Source: Actinomycetota bacterium
GTDB taxonomy: Bacteria; Actinomycetota; Actinomycetes; Streptosporangiales; Streptosporangiaceae
Length of the DNA stretch: 29,444 bases
Reading direction: 5' to 3'
Assembly (NCBI GenBank): GCA_003242605.1
Contig: QGUZ01000028.1
Coordinates: 1-29,444, forward strand
Part shown: piece by piece, positions 13,814-20,684 of the stretch
Numbering within the stretch: the first letter of the stretch is position 1
How the letters are laid out: every line of letters begins with the position of its first letter
Notes under the pieces: generated by a model
Seen by the model: only the letters and a program-made list of their open reading frames with translations
What the model was told of the DNA's origin: nothing
The model's database searches: none
Program-made: the position numbers and the translations under genes

Positions 13814-14233
13814 ATGCTGATCCCGCGCAAGGTCAAGCACCGCAAGCAGCACCGGCCGAAGCGGAGCGGCATGGCCAAGGGCGGCACCAAGGTGCACTTC
13901 GGTGAGTACGGCATCCAGGCGCTCGAGCACGCCTACGTCACCAACCGGCAGATCGAGGCCGCTCGTATCGCCATGACCCGGCACATCCGCCGTGGCGGGA
14001 AGGTGTGGATCAACATCTTCCCGGACCGCCCGCTCACCAAGAAGCCGGCCGAGACCCGTATGGGTTCCGGTAAGGGTTCGCCGGAGTGGTGGATCGCCAA
14101 CGTCAAGCCGGGCCGTGTGATGTTCGAGCTCGCCGGTGTGTCCGAGCCGGTCGCCCGTGAGGCGCTGCGGCGTGCCATGCACAAGCTCCCGATGAAGTGC
14201 CGCTTTGTGAAGCGGGAAGTGGGTGAAGCCTGA
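13814..14233 (+). CDS. rplP: 50S ribosomal protein L16 (uL16)
   Basis: Late-assembly large-subunit protein near the A and P sites, 139 aa. The ATG at 13814 opens MLIPRKVKHRKQHRP, with AGGGGAGG at 13797-13804 as ribosome-binding site. The conserved PLTKKPAETRMGSGKGSPEWWIANVKPGR segment, including the arginine hydroxylated by YcfD in E. coli, is complete. The TGA stop overlaps the rpmC start (TGATG). Confidence 0.97.
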   Translation: MLIPRKVKHRKQHRPKRSGMAKGGTKVHFGEYGIQALEHAYVTNRQIEAARIAMTRHIRRGGKVWINIFPDRPLTKKPAETRMGSGKGSPEWWIANVKPGRVMFELAGVSEPVAREALRRAMHKLPMKCRFVKREVGEA

Positions 14234-14466
14234 TGGCTAAGGGCCTGACCGCGGAGGAACTGCGGCCGCTGGAGCACGACGAGCTTGTCCAGAAGCTGAA
14301 GGAGGCGAAGGAGGAGCTGTTCAACCTTCGCTTCCAGTCGGCGACCGGGCAGCTGGAGAACACCGCCAGGCTGCGTCAAGTCCGTCGCGAGATCGCTCGA
14401 ATCTACACCGTGATGCGCGAGCGTGAGCTCGGGATCGTCAAGATCGAGAAGGAGGAGAGCGAGTGA
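14233..14466 (+). CDS. rpmC: 50S ribosomal protein L29 (uL29)
   Basis: Small two-helix protein near the exit tunnel that touches L23 and contributes to chaperone docking, 77 aa. The ATG at 14233 overlaps the rplP stop. The family core EELFNLRFQSATGQLENTARLRQVRREIARIYTV is present. The C-terminus is acidic (KIEKEESE). The stop overlaps the GTG start of rpsQ by 4 nt (GTGA), which indicates coupled translation. Confidence 0.96.
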   Translation: MAKGLTAEELRPLEHDELVQKLKEAKEELFNLRFQSATGQLENTARLRQVRREIARIYTVMRERELGIVKIEKEESE

Positions 14467-14771
14467 GCGAGGCTGCGCAGCCGGCCACGGGTGGCGCAGT
14501 GGCCGAGAAGGCCGCGAGGACGCGGAGCCACCGCAAGACCCGCGAGGGCGTGGTGGTCAGCGACAAGATGGACAAGACCGTTGTGGTCTCCGTCGAGGAC
14601 CGCGTCAAGCACCCGCTGTACGGCAAGGTCATCCGCCGTACCAAGAAGTACAAGGCCCACGACGAGAACAACGCCTGCCGGGTCGGCGACCGCGTGCTCC
14701 TGATGGAGACCCGGCCGCTGTCCGCCACCAAGCGGTGGCGCGTGGTCGAGATTCTCGAGAAGGCCAAGTGA
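14463..14771 (+). CDS. rpsQ: 30S ribosomal protein S17 (uS17)
   Basis: Primary 16S rRNA-binding OB-fold protein, 102 aa. The GTG at 14463 overlaps rpmC. About 20 extra residues rich in Ala precede the conserved core, which starts at HRKTREGVVVSDKMDKTVVV; such N-terminal extensions are common in actinobacteria. A shorter start inside the extension cannot be excluded, but the coupled GTG has GGAGGAG (14451-14457) in front. Last gene of the S10 operon; a 109-nt gap with two hairpins follows. Confidence 0.95.
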   Translation: MSEAAQPATGGAVAEKAARTRSHRKTREGVVVSDKMDKTVVVSVEDRVKHPLYGKVIRRTKKYKAHDENNACRVGDRVLLMETRPLSATKRWRVVEILEKAK

Positions 14772-14772
14772 C

Positions 14773-14816
14773 GGTGCGGGGCCGCCAGGCCCCGCCACCC
14801 CCCTTCTCCAAGGGGG
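14773..14816 (+). other. Two adjacent hairpins at the S10/spc boundary
   Basis: The first hairpin has the perfect 8-bp stem GCGGGGCC/GGCCCCGC (14776-14783 and 14788-14795) around GCCA, with 3 further pairs (GGT/ACC) beyond a one-base bulge. The second, CCCCCTT/AAGGGGG (14799-14805 and 14810-14816) around CTCC, follows immediately. They start right after the rpsQ stop. Together they could terminate or attenuate S10 transcription. A weak TTGGTT-17-GAGAAC promoter-like pair lies downstream (14828-14856). Confidence 0.55.
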
Positions 14817-14880
14817 TTCGGACAGAGTTGGTTCCGCCAGGCTCAGAAATGAGAACCGGCGTGACACACGGGAGTTTGAC

Positions 14881-15249
14881 GTGATCCAGCAGGAGTCGCG
14901 ACTCAAGGTCGCCGACAACACGGGTGCGAAGGAGATCCTCTGCATCCGGGTGCTCGGCGGCTCGGGTCGGCGCTACGCGGGTATCGGCGACGTCATCGTC
15001 GCGACGGTGAAGGACGCCCTTCCCGGCGCCGGTGTCAAGAAGGGTGACGTGGTCAAGGCTGTCGTGGTGCGCACCACCAAGGAGCGCCGCCGCCCCGACG
15101 GCTCCTACATCCGCTTCGATGAGAACGCCGCCGTCCTGATCAAGGACAACGGCGACCCGCGTGGCACGCGTATCTTCGGCCCGGTCGGCCGGGAGCTGCG
15201 CGAGAAGAAGTTCATGCGCATCATCTCGCTCGCCCCGGAGGTGATCTGA
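14881..15249 (+). CDS. rplN: 50S ribosomal protein L14 (uL14)
   Basis: Large-subunit protein that forms an intersubunit bridge and contacts ribosome silencing factor, 122 aa. The GTG at 14881 has GGGAG (14870-14874) as ribosome-binding site and opens the conserved MIQQESRLKVADNTGAKE sequence. Length is standard. First gene of the spc group. The TGA stop overlaps the rplX ATG (TGATG). Confidence 0.97.
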   Translation: MIQQESRLKVADNTGAKEILCIRVLGGSGRRYAGIGDVIVATVKDALPGAGVKKGDVVKAVVVRTTKERRRPDGSYIRFDENAAVLIKDNGDPRGTRIFGPVGRELREKKFMRIISLAPEVI

Positions 15250-15569
15250 TGCCGCCGAAGCTGCACGTGAAGAAGGGCGACTACGTCCAGGTCATCGCAG
15301 GCAAGGACAAGGGGGCCAAGGGCCGGATCATCGCCGCCTACCCCCGCGAGCAGCGTGTGGTGGTCGAGGGCGTCAACATGATCACCAAGCACTCGAAGGT
15401 GACCCACCAGGGTCCCCGTGCCGGCCAGGGCGGCGTGCGGCGGATGGAGGCCCCCATCCACGCGAGCAACGTCAAGAAGCTCAAGGAAGAGCCGCCGAAG
15501 AAGGACGACGACAAGCCCGCGAAGAAGACCTCCAAGAGCGAGGCCGACGAATCGGGTGAGGACAGCTGA
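15249..15569 (+). CDS. rplX: 50S ribosomal protein L24 (uL24), unusual C-terminus
   Basis: Assembly-initiator protein of the 50S subunit, 106 aa. The N-terminal KOW domain is typical: KKGDYVQVIAGKDKGAKGRI, then VVVEGVNMITKHSK and MEAPIHASNV up to residue 75. After that, the segment expected from the family (a strand with K-x-T-R-V-G-Y/F followed by basic residues) is missing. Residues 76-106 are instead a low-complexity Lys/Asp/Glu/Pro tail ending in SGEDS. The reading frame is continuous and the TGATG coupling to rplE is kept, so this looks like a real tail and not a sequencing frameshift. Confidence 0.93.
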   Translation: MPPKLHVKKGDYVQVIAGKDKGAKGRIIAAYPREQRVVVEGVNMITKHSKVTHQGPRAGQGGVRRMEAPIHASNVKKLKEEPPKKDDDKPAKKTSKSEADESGEDS

Positions 15570-16144
15570 TGACCGCCACCGTAACCGAGGTCGCCTACGA
15601 CGGGCCTCGCCTCAAGCACCGCTATCGCAATGAGATCGTGCCGAAGCTGCGCGAGGAGTTCGGCATCCGCAACATCATGCAGGTCCCCACGGTGACCAAG
15701 GTCAAGGTCAACATGGGGATCGGCGAGGCGGCCCGGGACTCCAAGCTCATCGAGGGCGCGATCCGCGACCTGGCCGCGATCACCGGGCAGAAGCCGGCGA
15801 TCGCCCGGGCGCGCCGTTCCATCGCCCAGTTCAAGCTGCGTGAGGGCATGCCGATCGGCGCGCACGTCACGCTGCGCGGTGACCGGATGTGGGAGTTCCT
15901 CGACCGGCTGCTGACGCTCGCGCTGCCCCGGATCCGGGACTTCCGCGGCCTGTCGCCGAACCAGTTCGACGGCCACGGCAACTACACCTTCGGCCTCACC
16001 GAGCAGGTGATGTTCCACGAGGTCGACCAGGACCGCGTGGACCGGCCGCGTGGCATGGACATCACGGTCGTGACGTCGGCGCCGAACGACGAGCAGGGCC
16101 GGGCGCTGCTGCGGCACCTCGGCTTCCCGTTCAAGGAAGCGTAG
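15569..16144 (+). CDS. rplE: 50S ribosomal protein L5 (uL5)
   Basis: 5S rRNA-binding protein of the central protuberance, 191 aa including a short N-terminal extension. The ATG at 15569 overlaps the rplX stop (TGATG). Conserved blocks are PTVTKVKVNMGIGEA, TGQKPAIARARRSIAQFKLREGMPIG and the C-terminal DITVVTSAPNDEQGRALL. Downstream, rpsN begins after 16 nt. Confidence 0.97.
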   Translation: MTATVTEVAYDGPRLKHRYRNEIVPKLREEFGIRNIMQVPTVTKVKVNMGIGEAARDSKLIEGAIRDLAAITGQKPAIARARRSIAQFKLREGMPIGAHVTLRGDRMWEFLDRLLTLALPRIRDFRGLSPNQFDGHGNYTFGLTEQVMFHEVDQDRVDRPRGMDITVVTSAPNDEQGRALLRHLGFPFKEA

Positions 16145-16160
16145 AAGAGGAGAGACGATC

Positions 16161-16346
16161 ATGGCGAAGAAGGCGCTGATCGCCAAGGCGGCGCGGAAGC
16201 CCAAGTTCAAGGTCCGGGCCTACACCCGGTGCACGCGGTGCGGGCGTCCGCGCGCCGTGTTCCGTAAGTTCGGCCTGTGCCGGATCTGCTTCCGCGAGAT
16301 GGCGCACCGCGGCGAGCTGCCCGGCATCACCAAGTCGAGCTGGTAA
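16161..16346 (+). CDS. rpsN: 30S ribosomal protein S14, zinc type (uS14)
   Basis: Short (61 aa) zinc-ribbon S14 of the 30S head. The zinc ligands are Cys24, Cys27, Cys40 and Cys43 (CTRCG and CRICF). The C-terminus is GELPGITKSSW, the usual S14 ending. The ATG at 16161 follows GAAGAGGAGAG at 16143-16153. Many actinobacteria also carry a longer zinc-free S14 elsewhere, expressed under zinc limitation; none is in this window. A 158-nt gap, with only a weak 6-bp hairpin (16347-16364), separates it from rpsH. Confidence 0.97.
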   Translation: MAKKALIAKAARKPKFKVRAYTRCTRCGRPRAVFRKFGLCRICFREMAHRGELPGITKSSW

Positions 16347-16504
16347 GCCGAGCCGACACTCGGCGTTCCGGAGGAGTTGTTAGACGCAGGACGTGGCCGG
16401 AGCGGGCCGTGGGAGAGCGAACCGCCCACGCCGGCCCCGGTGACGTCCGCCTGGACACCGCAGGTCCTGCAAGAGGGAAACCGCGGTGAGGAAGGCCAGC
16501 GGCC

Positions 16505-16903
16505 ATGACGATGACCGACCCGATCGCAGACATGCTGACGCGTCTGCGTAACGCGAATGCGGCATATCACGACACCGTGACCATGCCGTACTCGAAGATC
16601 AAGGCGCACATCGCCGAGATCCTCCAGCAGGAGGGCTACATTCAGAGCTGGTCCGTCGAGGACGGCAAGGTCGGCAAGAACCTTGTGGTCGAGCTCAAGT
16701 ACGGCCCCAGCCGTGAGCGGGCCATCTCCGGCCTGCGGCGGGTCTCCAAGCCCGGCCTGCGGGTGTACGCGAAGAAGGACAACCTGCCGCGGGTCCTCGG
16801 TGGCCTGGGCGTCGCGATCATCTCGACGTCCCACGGCCTGATGACCGACAAGCAGGCCAAGAAGCGCGGAGTGGGCGGGGAAGTCCTCGCCTACGTGTGG
16901 TGA
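16505..16903 (+). CDS. rpsH: 30S ribosomal protein S8 (uS8)
   Basis: Primary 16S rRNA-binding protein of the central domain, 132 aa. Two in-frame ATG codons lie at 16505 and 16511. The first is preferred because GGTGAGGAAGG (16484-16494) is about 10 nt from it, while the second would be about 16 nt away. The core MTDPIADMLTRLRNAN and the C-terminal GGLGVAIISTSHGLMTDKQA motif are intact. In E. coli S8 represses the spc operon; I did not find a matching S8-binding site here. Confidence 0.96.
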   Translation: MTMTDPIADMLTRLRNANAAYHDTVTMPYSKIKAHIAEILQQEGYIQSWSVEDGKVGKNLVVELKYGPSRERAISGLRRVSKPGLRVYAKKDNLPRVLGGLGVAIISTSHGLMTDKQAKKRGVGGEVLAYVW

Positions 16904-16922
16904 CGAGGGGAGGAGGCAGAGC

Positions 16923-17465
16923 ATGTCGCGAGTCGGACGGCAGCCCATCCCCGTACCCGCCGGCGTGGACGTCACGATCGACGGCCAGCAGGTCACGGTC
17001 AAGGGCCCGAAGGGCACGCTCACCCACACGGTCGCCGAGCCGATCAAGGTGACCCGTGCCGAGGACGGCACGATCCGGGTCACCCGGCCGAGCGACGAGA
17101 AGAAGGTGCGCGCGCTGCACGGGCTGTCCCGCACCCTGATCGCCAACATGGTGACCGGGGTGACCCAGGGCTACACGAAGTCGCTGGAGATCCACGGCGT
17201 CGGCTACCGCGTCCAGGCGAAGGGCCCGAAGCAGCTCGAGTTCTCGCTGGGCTACAGCCACCCGATTATCGTGGACGCCCCCGAAGGCATCACCTTCCGC
17301 GTCGAGAAGCCCACGCTGTTCCACGTGGACGGGATCGACAAGCAGAAGGTCGGTGAGGTGGCCGCCAACATCCGTAAGCTCCGCAAGCCCGATCCGTACA
17401 AGGGCAAGGGCGTGCGGTACGTGGGCGAGGCCATCCGCCGTAAGGTCGGAAAGGCTGGTAAGTAG
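16923..17465 (+). CDS. rplF: 50S ribosomal protein L6 (uL6)
   Basis: Protein near the factor-binding region of the 50S subunit, 180 aa, made of two similar domains. The ATG at 16923 follows GAGGGGAGGAGG (16904-16915). The start SRVGRQPIPVPAGVDV and the C-terminal signature PDPYKGKGVRYVGEAIRRKVGKAGK are typical. rplR starts only 2 nt after the stop. Confidence 0.97.
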   Translation: MSRVGRQPIPVPAGVDVTIDGQQVTVKGPKGTLTHTVAEPIKVTRAEDGTIRVTRPSDEKKVRALHGLSRTLIANMVTGVTQGYTKSLEIHGVGYRVQAKGPKQLEFSLGYSHPIIVDAPEGITFRVEKPTLFHVDGIDKQKVGEVAANIRKLRKPDPYKGKGVRYVGEAIRRKVGKAGK

Positions 17466-17467
17466 TC

Positions 17468-17854
17468 ATGGCCTTCACGTACGGCAAGGTCAGGAAGCGC
17501 ACCGCCCCGCGTGCCGTCGCGCGCCTTCGTCGCCACCGGCGGGTCCGCAAGAAGGTCGTGGGTACGCCCGAGCGGCCGCGCGTCGTCGTCAACCGCACCG
17601 CGCGTCACATGTGGGTGCAGGTGATCGACGACACCGTCGGTCACACGCTGCTGAGCGTGTCCACGCTCGACCCGAGTCTGCGGAACGCCGAAGGCACCAA
17701 GACCGAGAAGGCCAGGAAGGTCGGGGCCCTGCTCGCCGAGCGGGCCAAGGCCCGCGGCATCCAGAAGGTCGTCTTCGACCGTGGCGGCTACCGGTACGCC
17801 GGTCGTATCGCCGCCCTGGCCGACAGTGCCCGTGAGGGTGGGCTGGAGTTCTGA
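17468..17854 (+). CDS. rplR: 50S ribosomal protein L18 (uL18)
   Basis: 5S rRNA-binding protein, 128 aa. The ATG at 17468 has AAAGGCTGG in the end of rplF as likely ribosome-binding site. The basic N-terminus is followed by RPRVVVNRTARHMWVQVIDD and the C-terminal FDRGGYRYAGRIAALADSAREGGLEF, both typical of the family. A 42-nt gap containing a small ORF precedes rpsE. Confidence 0.97.
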   Translation: MAFTYGKVRKRTAPRAVARLRRHRRVRKKVVGTPERPRVVVNRTARHMWVQVIDDTVGHTLLSVSTLDPSLRNAEGTKTEKARKVGALLAERAKARGIQKVVFDRGGYRYAGRIAALADSAREGGLEF

Positions 17855-17855
17855 G

Positions 17856-17897
17856 ATGATGCCCACCCGTACCGAGAACGAGAAGAGGAACCACTGA
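17856..17897 (+). CDS. Possible 13-codon leader peptide coupled to rpsE
   Basis: ATG 17856 opens MMPTRTENEKRNH and stops at TGA 17895-17897, which overlaps the rpsE ATG as TGATG. GGAG at 17846-17849 in the end of rplR could load ribosomes on it. It fills the rplR-rpsE gap exactly. The peptide itself matches nothing known to me; if translated, its likely role is coupling. It may equally be chance, because the rpsE ribosome-binding site AAGAGGA lies inside it. Confidence 0.3.
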   Translation: MMPTRTENEKRNH

Positions 17898-18523
17898 TGG
17901 CTGCAGCTCCGCGGCGCGGTGCCGGCGGTGGTGAGCGGCGGGACCGTCGCGAAGATCGCCGCGGTGGTGCCGCAGACAAGGGCGTCTCGTACATCGAGCG
18001 CGTAGTCAAGATCAACCGAGTGGCGAAGGTCGTCAAGGGCGGCCGGCGCTTCAGCTTCACCGCCCTGGTCGTGGTCGGCGACGGCAACGGCATGGTCGGC
18101 GTCGGCTACGGCAAGGCCAAGGAGGTGCCCGCGGCTATCGCCAAGGGCGTCGAGGAGGCCAAGAAGCACTTCTTCCGCGTGCCGCGCATTCAGGGCACGA
18201 TCCCGCACGCGGTGCAGGGCGAGGACGCGGCCGGCGTCGTGCTGCTGCGTCCGGCGGCGCCCGGTACCGGTGTGATCGCGGGTGGTCCGGTGCGCGCGGT
18301 GCTGGAGTGCGCGGGCATCCACGACGTGCTCTCCAAGTCGCTCGGCTCGGACAACCCGATCAACATCGTGCACGCCACTGTGGCGGCGCTGAAGCAGCTC
18401 AAGCGTCCGGAGGAGATCGCGGCTCGCCGCGGCCTGCCGCTTGAGCACGTCGCCCCGGCGGCGATGCTGAGGGCTCGTGCGGAGGGCCTCGCCGAGGCCG
18501 CCGCGGCAAGGGCGGTGAGCTGA
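17897..18523 (+). CDS. rpsE: 30S ribosomal protein S5 (uS5)
   Basis: Protein near the decoding centre and mRNA entry, 208 aa. The ATG at 17897 has AAGAGGA (17881-17887) upstream. About 28 Arg/Gly-rich residues precede the S5 double-stranded RNA-binding domain (VSYIERVVKINRVAKVVKGGRRF). The C-terminal domain with PGTGVIAGGPVRAVLECAG follows, then an Ala-rich tail. Extended ends like these are common in actinobacterial S5. rpmD starts after 1 nt. Confidence 0.97.
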   Translation: MAAAPRRGAGGGERRDRREDRRGGAADKGVSYIERVVKINRVAKVVKGGRRFSFTALVVVGDGNGMVGVGYGKAKEVPAAIAKGVEEAKKHFFRVPRIQGTIPHAVQGEDAAGVVLLRPAAPGTGVIAGGPVRAVLECAGIHDVLSKSLGSDNPINIVHATVAALKQLKRPEEIAARRGLPLEHVAPAAMLRARAEGLAEAAAARAVS

Positions 18524-18524
18524 C

Positions 18525-18707
18525 ATGGCGCGACTGAAGATCACGCAGGTCCGCTCGAAGATCGGGGGCAACAAGAGCCAGCGCGAGTCGCTGCGTTCGC
18601 TGGGCCTCCGTCGTATCGGTCAGGTCGTCATCAAGGAGGACAAGCCCGAGATCCGGGGCATGGTCGCCGTGGTGTCGCACCTGGTGACCGTTGAGGAGGT
18701 CGACTAG
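18525..18707 (+). CDS. rpmD: 50S ribosomal protein L30 (uL30)
   Basis: Small 50S protein of 60 aa, the normal bacterial size. The ATG at 18525 opens MARLKITQVRSKIGG. The family motif RESLRSLGLRRIGQVVIKEDKPEIRGMVAVVSHLV is complete. It sits between rpsE (1 nt) and rplO (2 nt), so it is surely part of the same transcript. Confidence 0.97.
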   Translation: MARLKITQVRSKIGGNKSQRESLRSLGLRRIGQVVIKEDKPEIRGMVAVVSHLVTVEEVD

Positions 18708-18709
18708 GC

Positions 18710-19165
18710 ATGCCGGAGAACGCTCCGCTGCGCATCCACGACCTGCGGCCGGCCCCCGGCGCCCACCGGCCCAAGACCCGCAAGGGTCGCGGTGAGGCGT
18801 CCAAGGGCAAGACGGCCGGTCGTGGTACGAAGGGTACGAAGGCCCGTAAGTCCGTGCGCCCGGGCTTCGAGGGCGGCCAGATGCCGCTCCAGCGGCGGGT
18901 GCCGAAGCTGAAGGGCTTCTCCAACGCGCTGTTCAAGACCGAGTACCAGGTCGTGAACCTGGACAAGCTGGCCGAGCTGTTCCCCGAGGGCGGCGAGGTC
19001 ACGGTGGAGGCGCTGGTCGCCAAGGGCGCGGTTCGCAAGAACCGGCCGGTCAAGATCCTCGGCACCGGCGACGTCTCCGTGGCGTACAACGTCACCGCAG
19101 ACGCCTTCTCCGCCAGCGCGAAGGAGAAGATCACCGCCGCCGGTGGCACGGTGACCGAACGTTAG
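18710..19165 (+). CDS. rplO: 50S ribosomal protein L15 (uL15)
   Basis: Late-assembly 50S protein with a long basic N-terminal arm that penetrates 23S rRNA, 151 aa. The ATG at 18710 is 2 nt after the rpmD stop. The arm contains RKGRGEASKGKTAGRGTKGTKARKS, followed by GFEGGQMPLQRRVPKLKGF and a globular C-terminal domain ending in ITAAGGTVTER. Last ribosomal gene of the spc group; a hairpin follows before secY. Confidence 0.97.
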   Translation: MPENAPLRIHDLRPAPGAHRPKTRKGRGEASKGKTAGRGTKGTKARKSVRPGFEGGQMPLQRRVPKLKGFSNALFKTEYQVVNLDKLAELFPEGGEVTVEALVAKGAVRKNRPVKILGTGDVSVAYNVTADAFSASAKEKITAAGGTVTER

Positions 19166-19197
19166 GTCCGATCCCGGGTGGCCGCACGCTGCTACGA

Positions 19198-19228
19198 GGC
19201 GCGGGAGCTCATGGTGAGCTCCCGCGCT
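19198..19228 (+). terminator. Hairpin between rplO and secY
   Basis: A stem of 13 Watson-Crick pairs plus one outer G-T pair (arms 19198-19211 and 19215-19228, core GCGGGAGCTCA/TGAGCTCCCGC) lies 32 nt after the rplO stop. No T-run follows. It probably ends or attenuates the spc ribosomal transcript, leaving secY-adk-map partly or wholly under another promoter, which I could not identify. Confidence 0.7.
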
Positions 19229-19238
19229 CGTGGTGCGT

Positions 19239-19254
19239 TAGAGTTCTAGAGTTC
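19239..19254 (+). repeat. Tandem octamer TAGAGTTC x2
   Basis: Two exact copies of TAGAGTTC stand head to tail (19239-19246 and 19247-19254), about 110 bp before secY and just after the rplO hairpin. Each copy contains a -10-like TAGAGT, but there is no matching -35 at the right distance. The function is unknown and it may be chance. Confidence 0.6.
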
Positions 19255-19361
19255 GCCGGACGGCAGGCGCCGGCCCGGCGCCGTTCGCTGACCGAAAACA
19301 TATCGATGGGCGCTCGCCCCATCGCCGACCGATACCGCCGCACAGGCGCGCAGGAGGGACC

Positions 19362-20684
19362 GTGATTTCCGCGATAGCCCGGGCGTTCAAGACGCCCGAC
19401 CTGCGCAAGAAATTGCTGTTCACGCTCGGGATCATCGCGCTGTTCCGGCTGGGTTCGGTGGTGCCGAGCCCGGGTGTGCACACCGAGAACGTCACCCAGT
19501 GTCTGGCGGACGCGCAGGCCGGCGACGCCGGCACCATCTACGGAATGGTGCAGCTCTTCAGCGGCGGCGCCCTGTTGAAGCTCGCGATCTTCGCGCTCGG
19601 CATCATGCCGTACATCACGGCGAGCATCATCCTGCAGCTGCTCACCGTGGTGATCCCCCGGCTGGAGGCCCTGAAGAAGGAGGGCCAGGCCGGCCAGCAG
19701 AAGATCACCCAGTACACGCGGTACCTGACGGTCGGGCTGGCGGTTCTCCAGTCGACCGCGTTCGTGGCTCTTGCGCGCAGCGGGCAACTGTTCCCGCAGT
19801 GTAACCTTCCGATCCTCGTCAACCAGGATCTGCTCACCATCGTCACGATGGTGGTCACGATGACCGCCGGCACCAGCGTGATCATGTGGCTCGGCGAGCT
19901 CATCACCGACCGGGGCGTCGGCAACGGCATGTCGATCCTGATCTTCACTCAGGTCATCGCGGTGTTCCCGTCGTACCTGTTCGGCATCTACCGAACCCAG
20001 CCGCTCGCCTTCTGGATCATCATGGCGATCGGCGTCGTGCTCGTCGCCGCGGTCGTCTTCGTCGAGCAGGCCCAGCGGCGCATCCCGGTGCAGTACGCCA
20101 AGCGCATGGTGGGCCGGCGGATGTACGGCGGGACGTCGACCTACATCCCGCTGAAGGTGAACCAGGCCGGCATCATCCCGGTCATCTTCGCCTCGTCGCT
20201 GCTCTACCTGCCCCAGCTGTTCGTCACGCTGTTCGGCAACCGGCCCGATCCGCACCCGGTCATCCAGTGGCTGTCGCAGAACTTCGCGCAGGGCAGCGAG
20301 CCGGCGTACATCGTCACCTACTTCCTGCTCATCGTGTTCTTCACGTACTTCTACGTCGGCATTACCTTCAACCCCGTTGAAGTGGCCGACAACATGAAGA
20401 AGTACGGTGGGTTCATCCCAGGCATCCGCCCGGGACGGCCGACTGCCGAGTACCTCCAGTACGTGCTGTCGCGCCTCACGGCGCCCGGCTCGCTCTACCT
20501 GGGGGTGCTGTCGCTGATCCCGATCATCGCGTTCGCGTTGCTCGGGGGCGGCGACCAGTCGACGCTGGTCAACTTCCCGTTCGGAGGCACGAGTATTCTG
20601 ATCATGGTTGGCGTGGGACTGGACACCGTGAAGCAAATCGAGAGCCAGCTGCAGCAGCGTAACTACGAGGGCTTCCTGAAGTAG
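19362..20684 (+). CDS. secY: Preprotein translocase subunit SecY
   Basis: Channel-forming subunit of the SecYEG translocon in the cytoplasmic membrane, 440 aa. The GTG at 19362 has AGGAGG at 19352-19357, the strongest ribosome-binding site in this part. Typical features are the first membrane span KLLFTLGIIALFRLGSVVPSPGV with the plug region after it, GALLKLAIFALGIMPYITASIILQLL, the cytosolic loop RRIPVQYAKRMVG, and the last spans. About ten hydrophobic segments are visible. Its place after rplO is conserved. The TAG stop overlaps the GTG of adk. Confidence 0.97.
   Translation: MISAIARAFKTPDLRKKLLFTLGIIALFRLGSVVPSPGVHTENVTQCLADAQAGDAGTIYGMVQLFSGGALLKLAIFALGIMPYITASIILQLLTVVIPRLEALKKEGQAGQQKITQYTRYLTVGLAVLQSTAFVALARSGQLFPQCNLPILVNQDLLTIVTMVVTMTAGTSVIMWLGELITDRGVGNGMSILIFTQVIAVFPSYLFGIYRTQPLAFWIIMAIGVVLVAAVVFVEQAQRRIPVQYAKRMVGRRMYGGTSTYIPLKVNQAGIIPVIFASSLLYLPQLFVTLFGNRPDPHPVIQWLSQNFAQGSEPAYIVTYFLLIVFFTYFYVGITFNPVEVADNMKKYGGFIPGIRPGRPTAEYLQYVLSRLTAPGSLYLGVLSLIPIIAFALLGGGDQSTLVNFPFGGTSILIMVGVGLDTVKQIESQLQQRNYEGFLK

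Noticed and set aside
15470..15569. Frameshift as the cause of the odd L24 tail
   Set aside because: None of the other frames in this stretch encodes the missing L24 segment, and the natural stop is correctly coupled to rplE.
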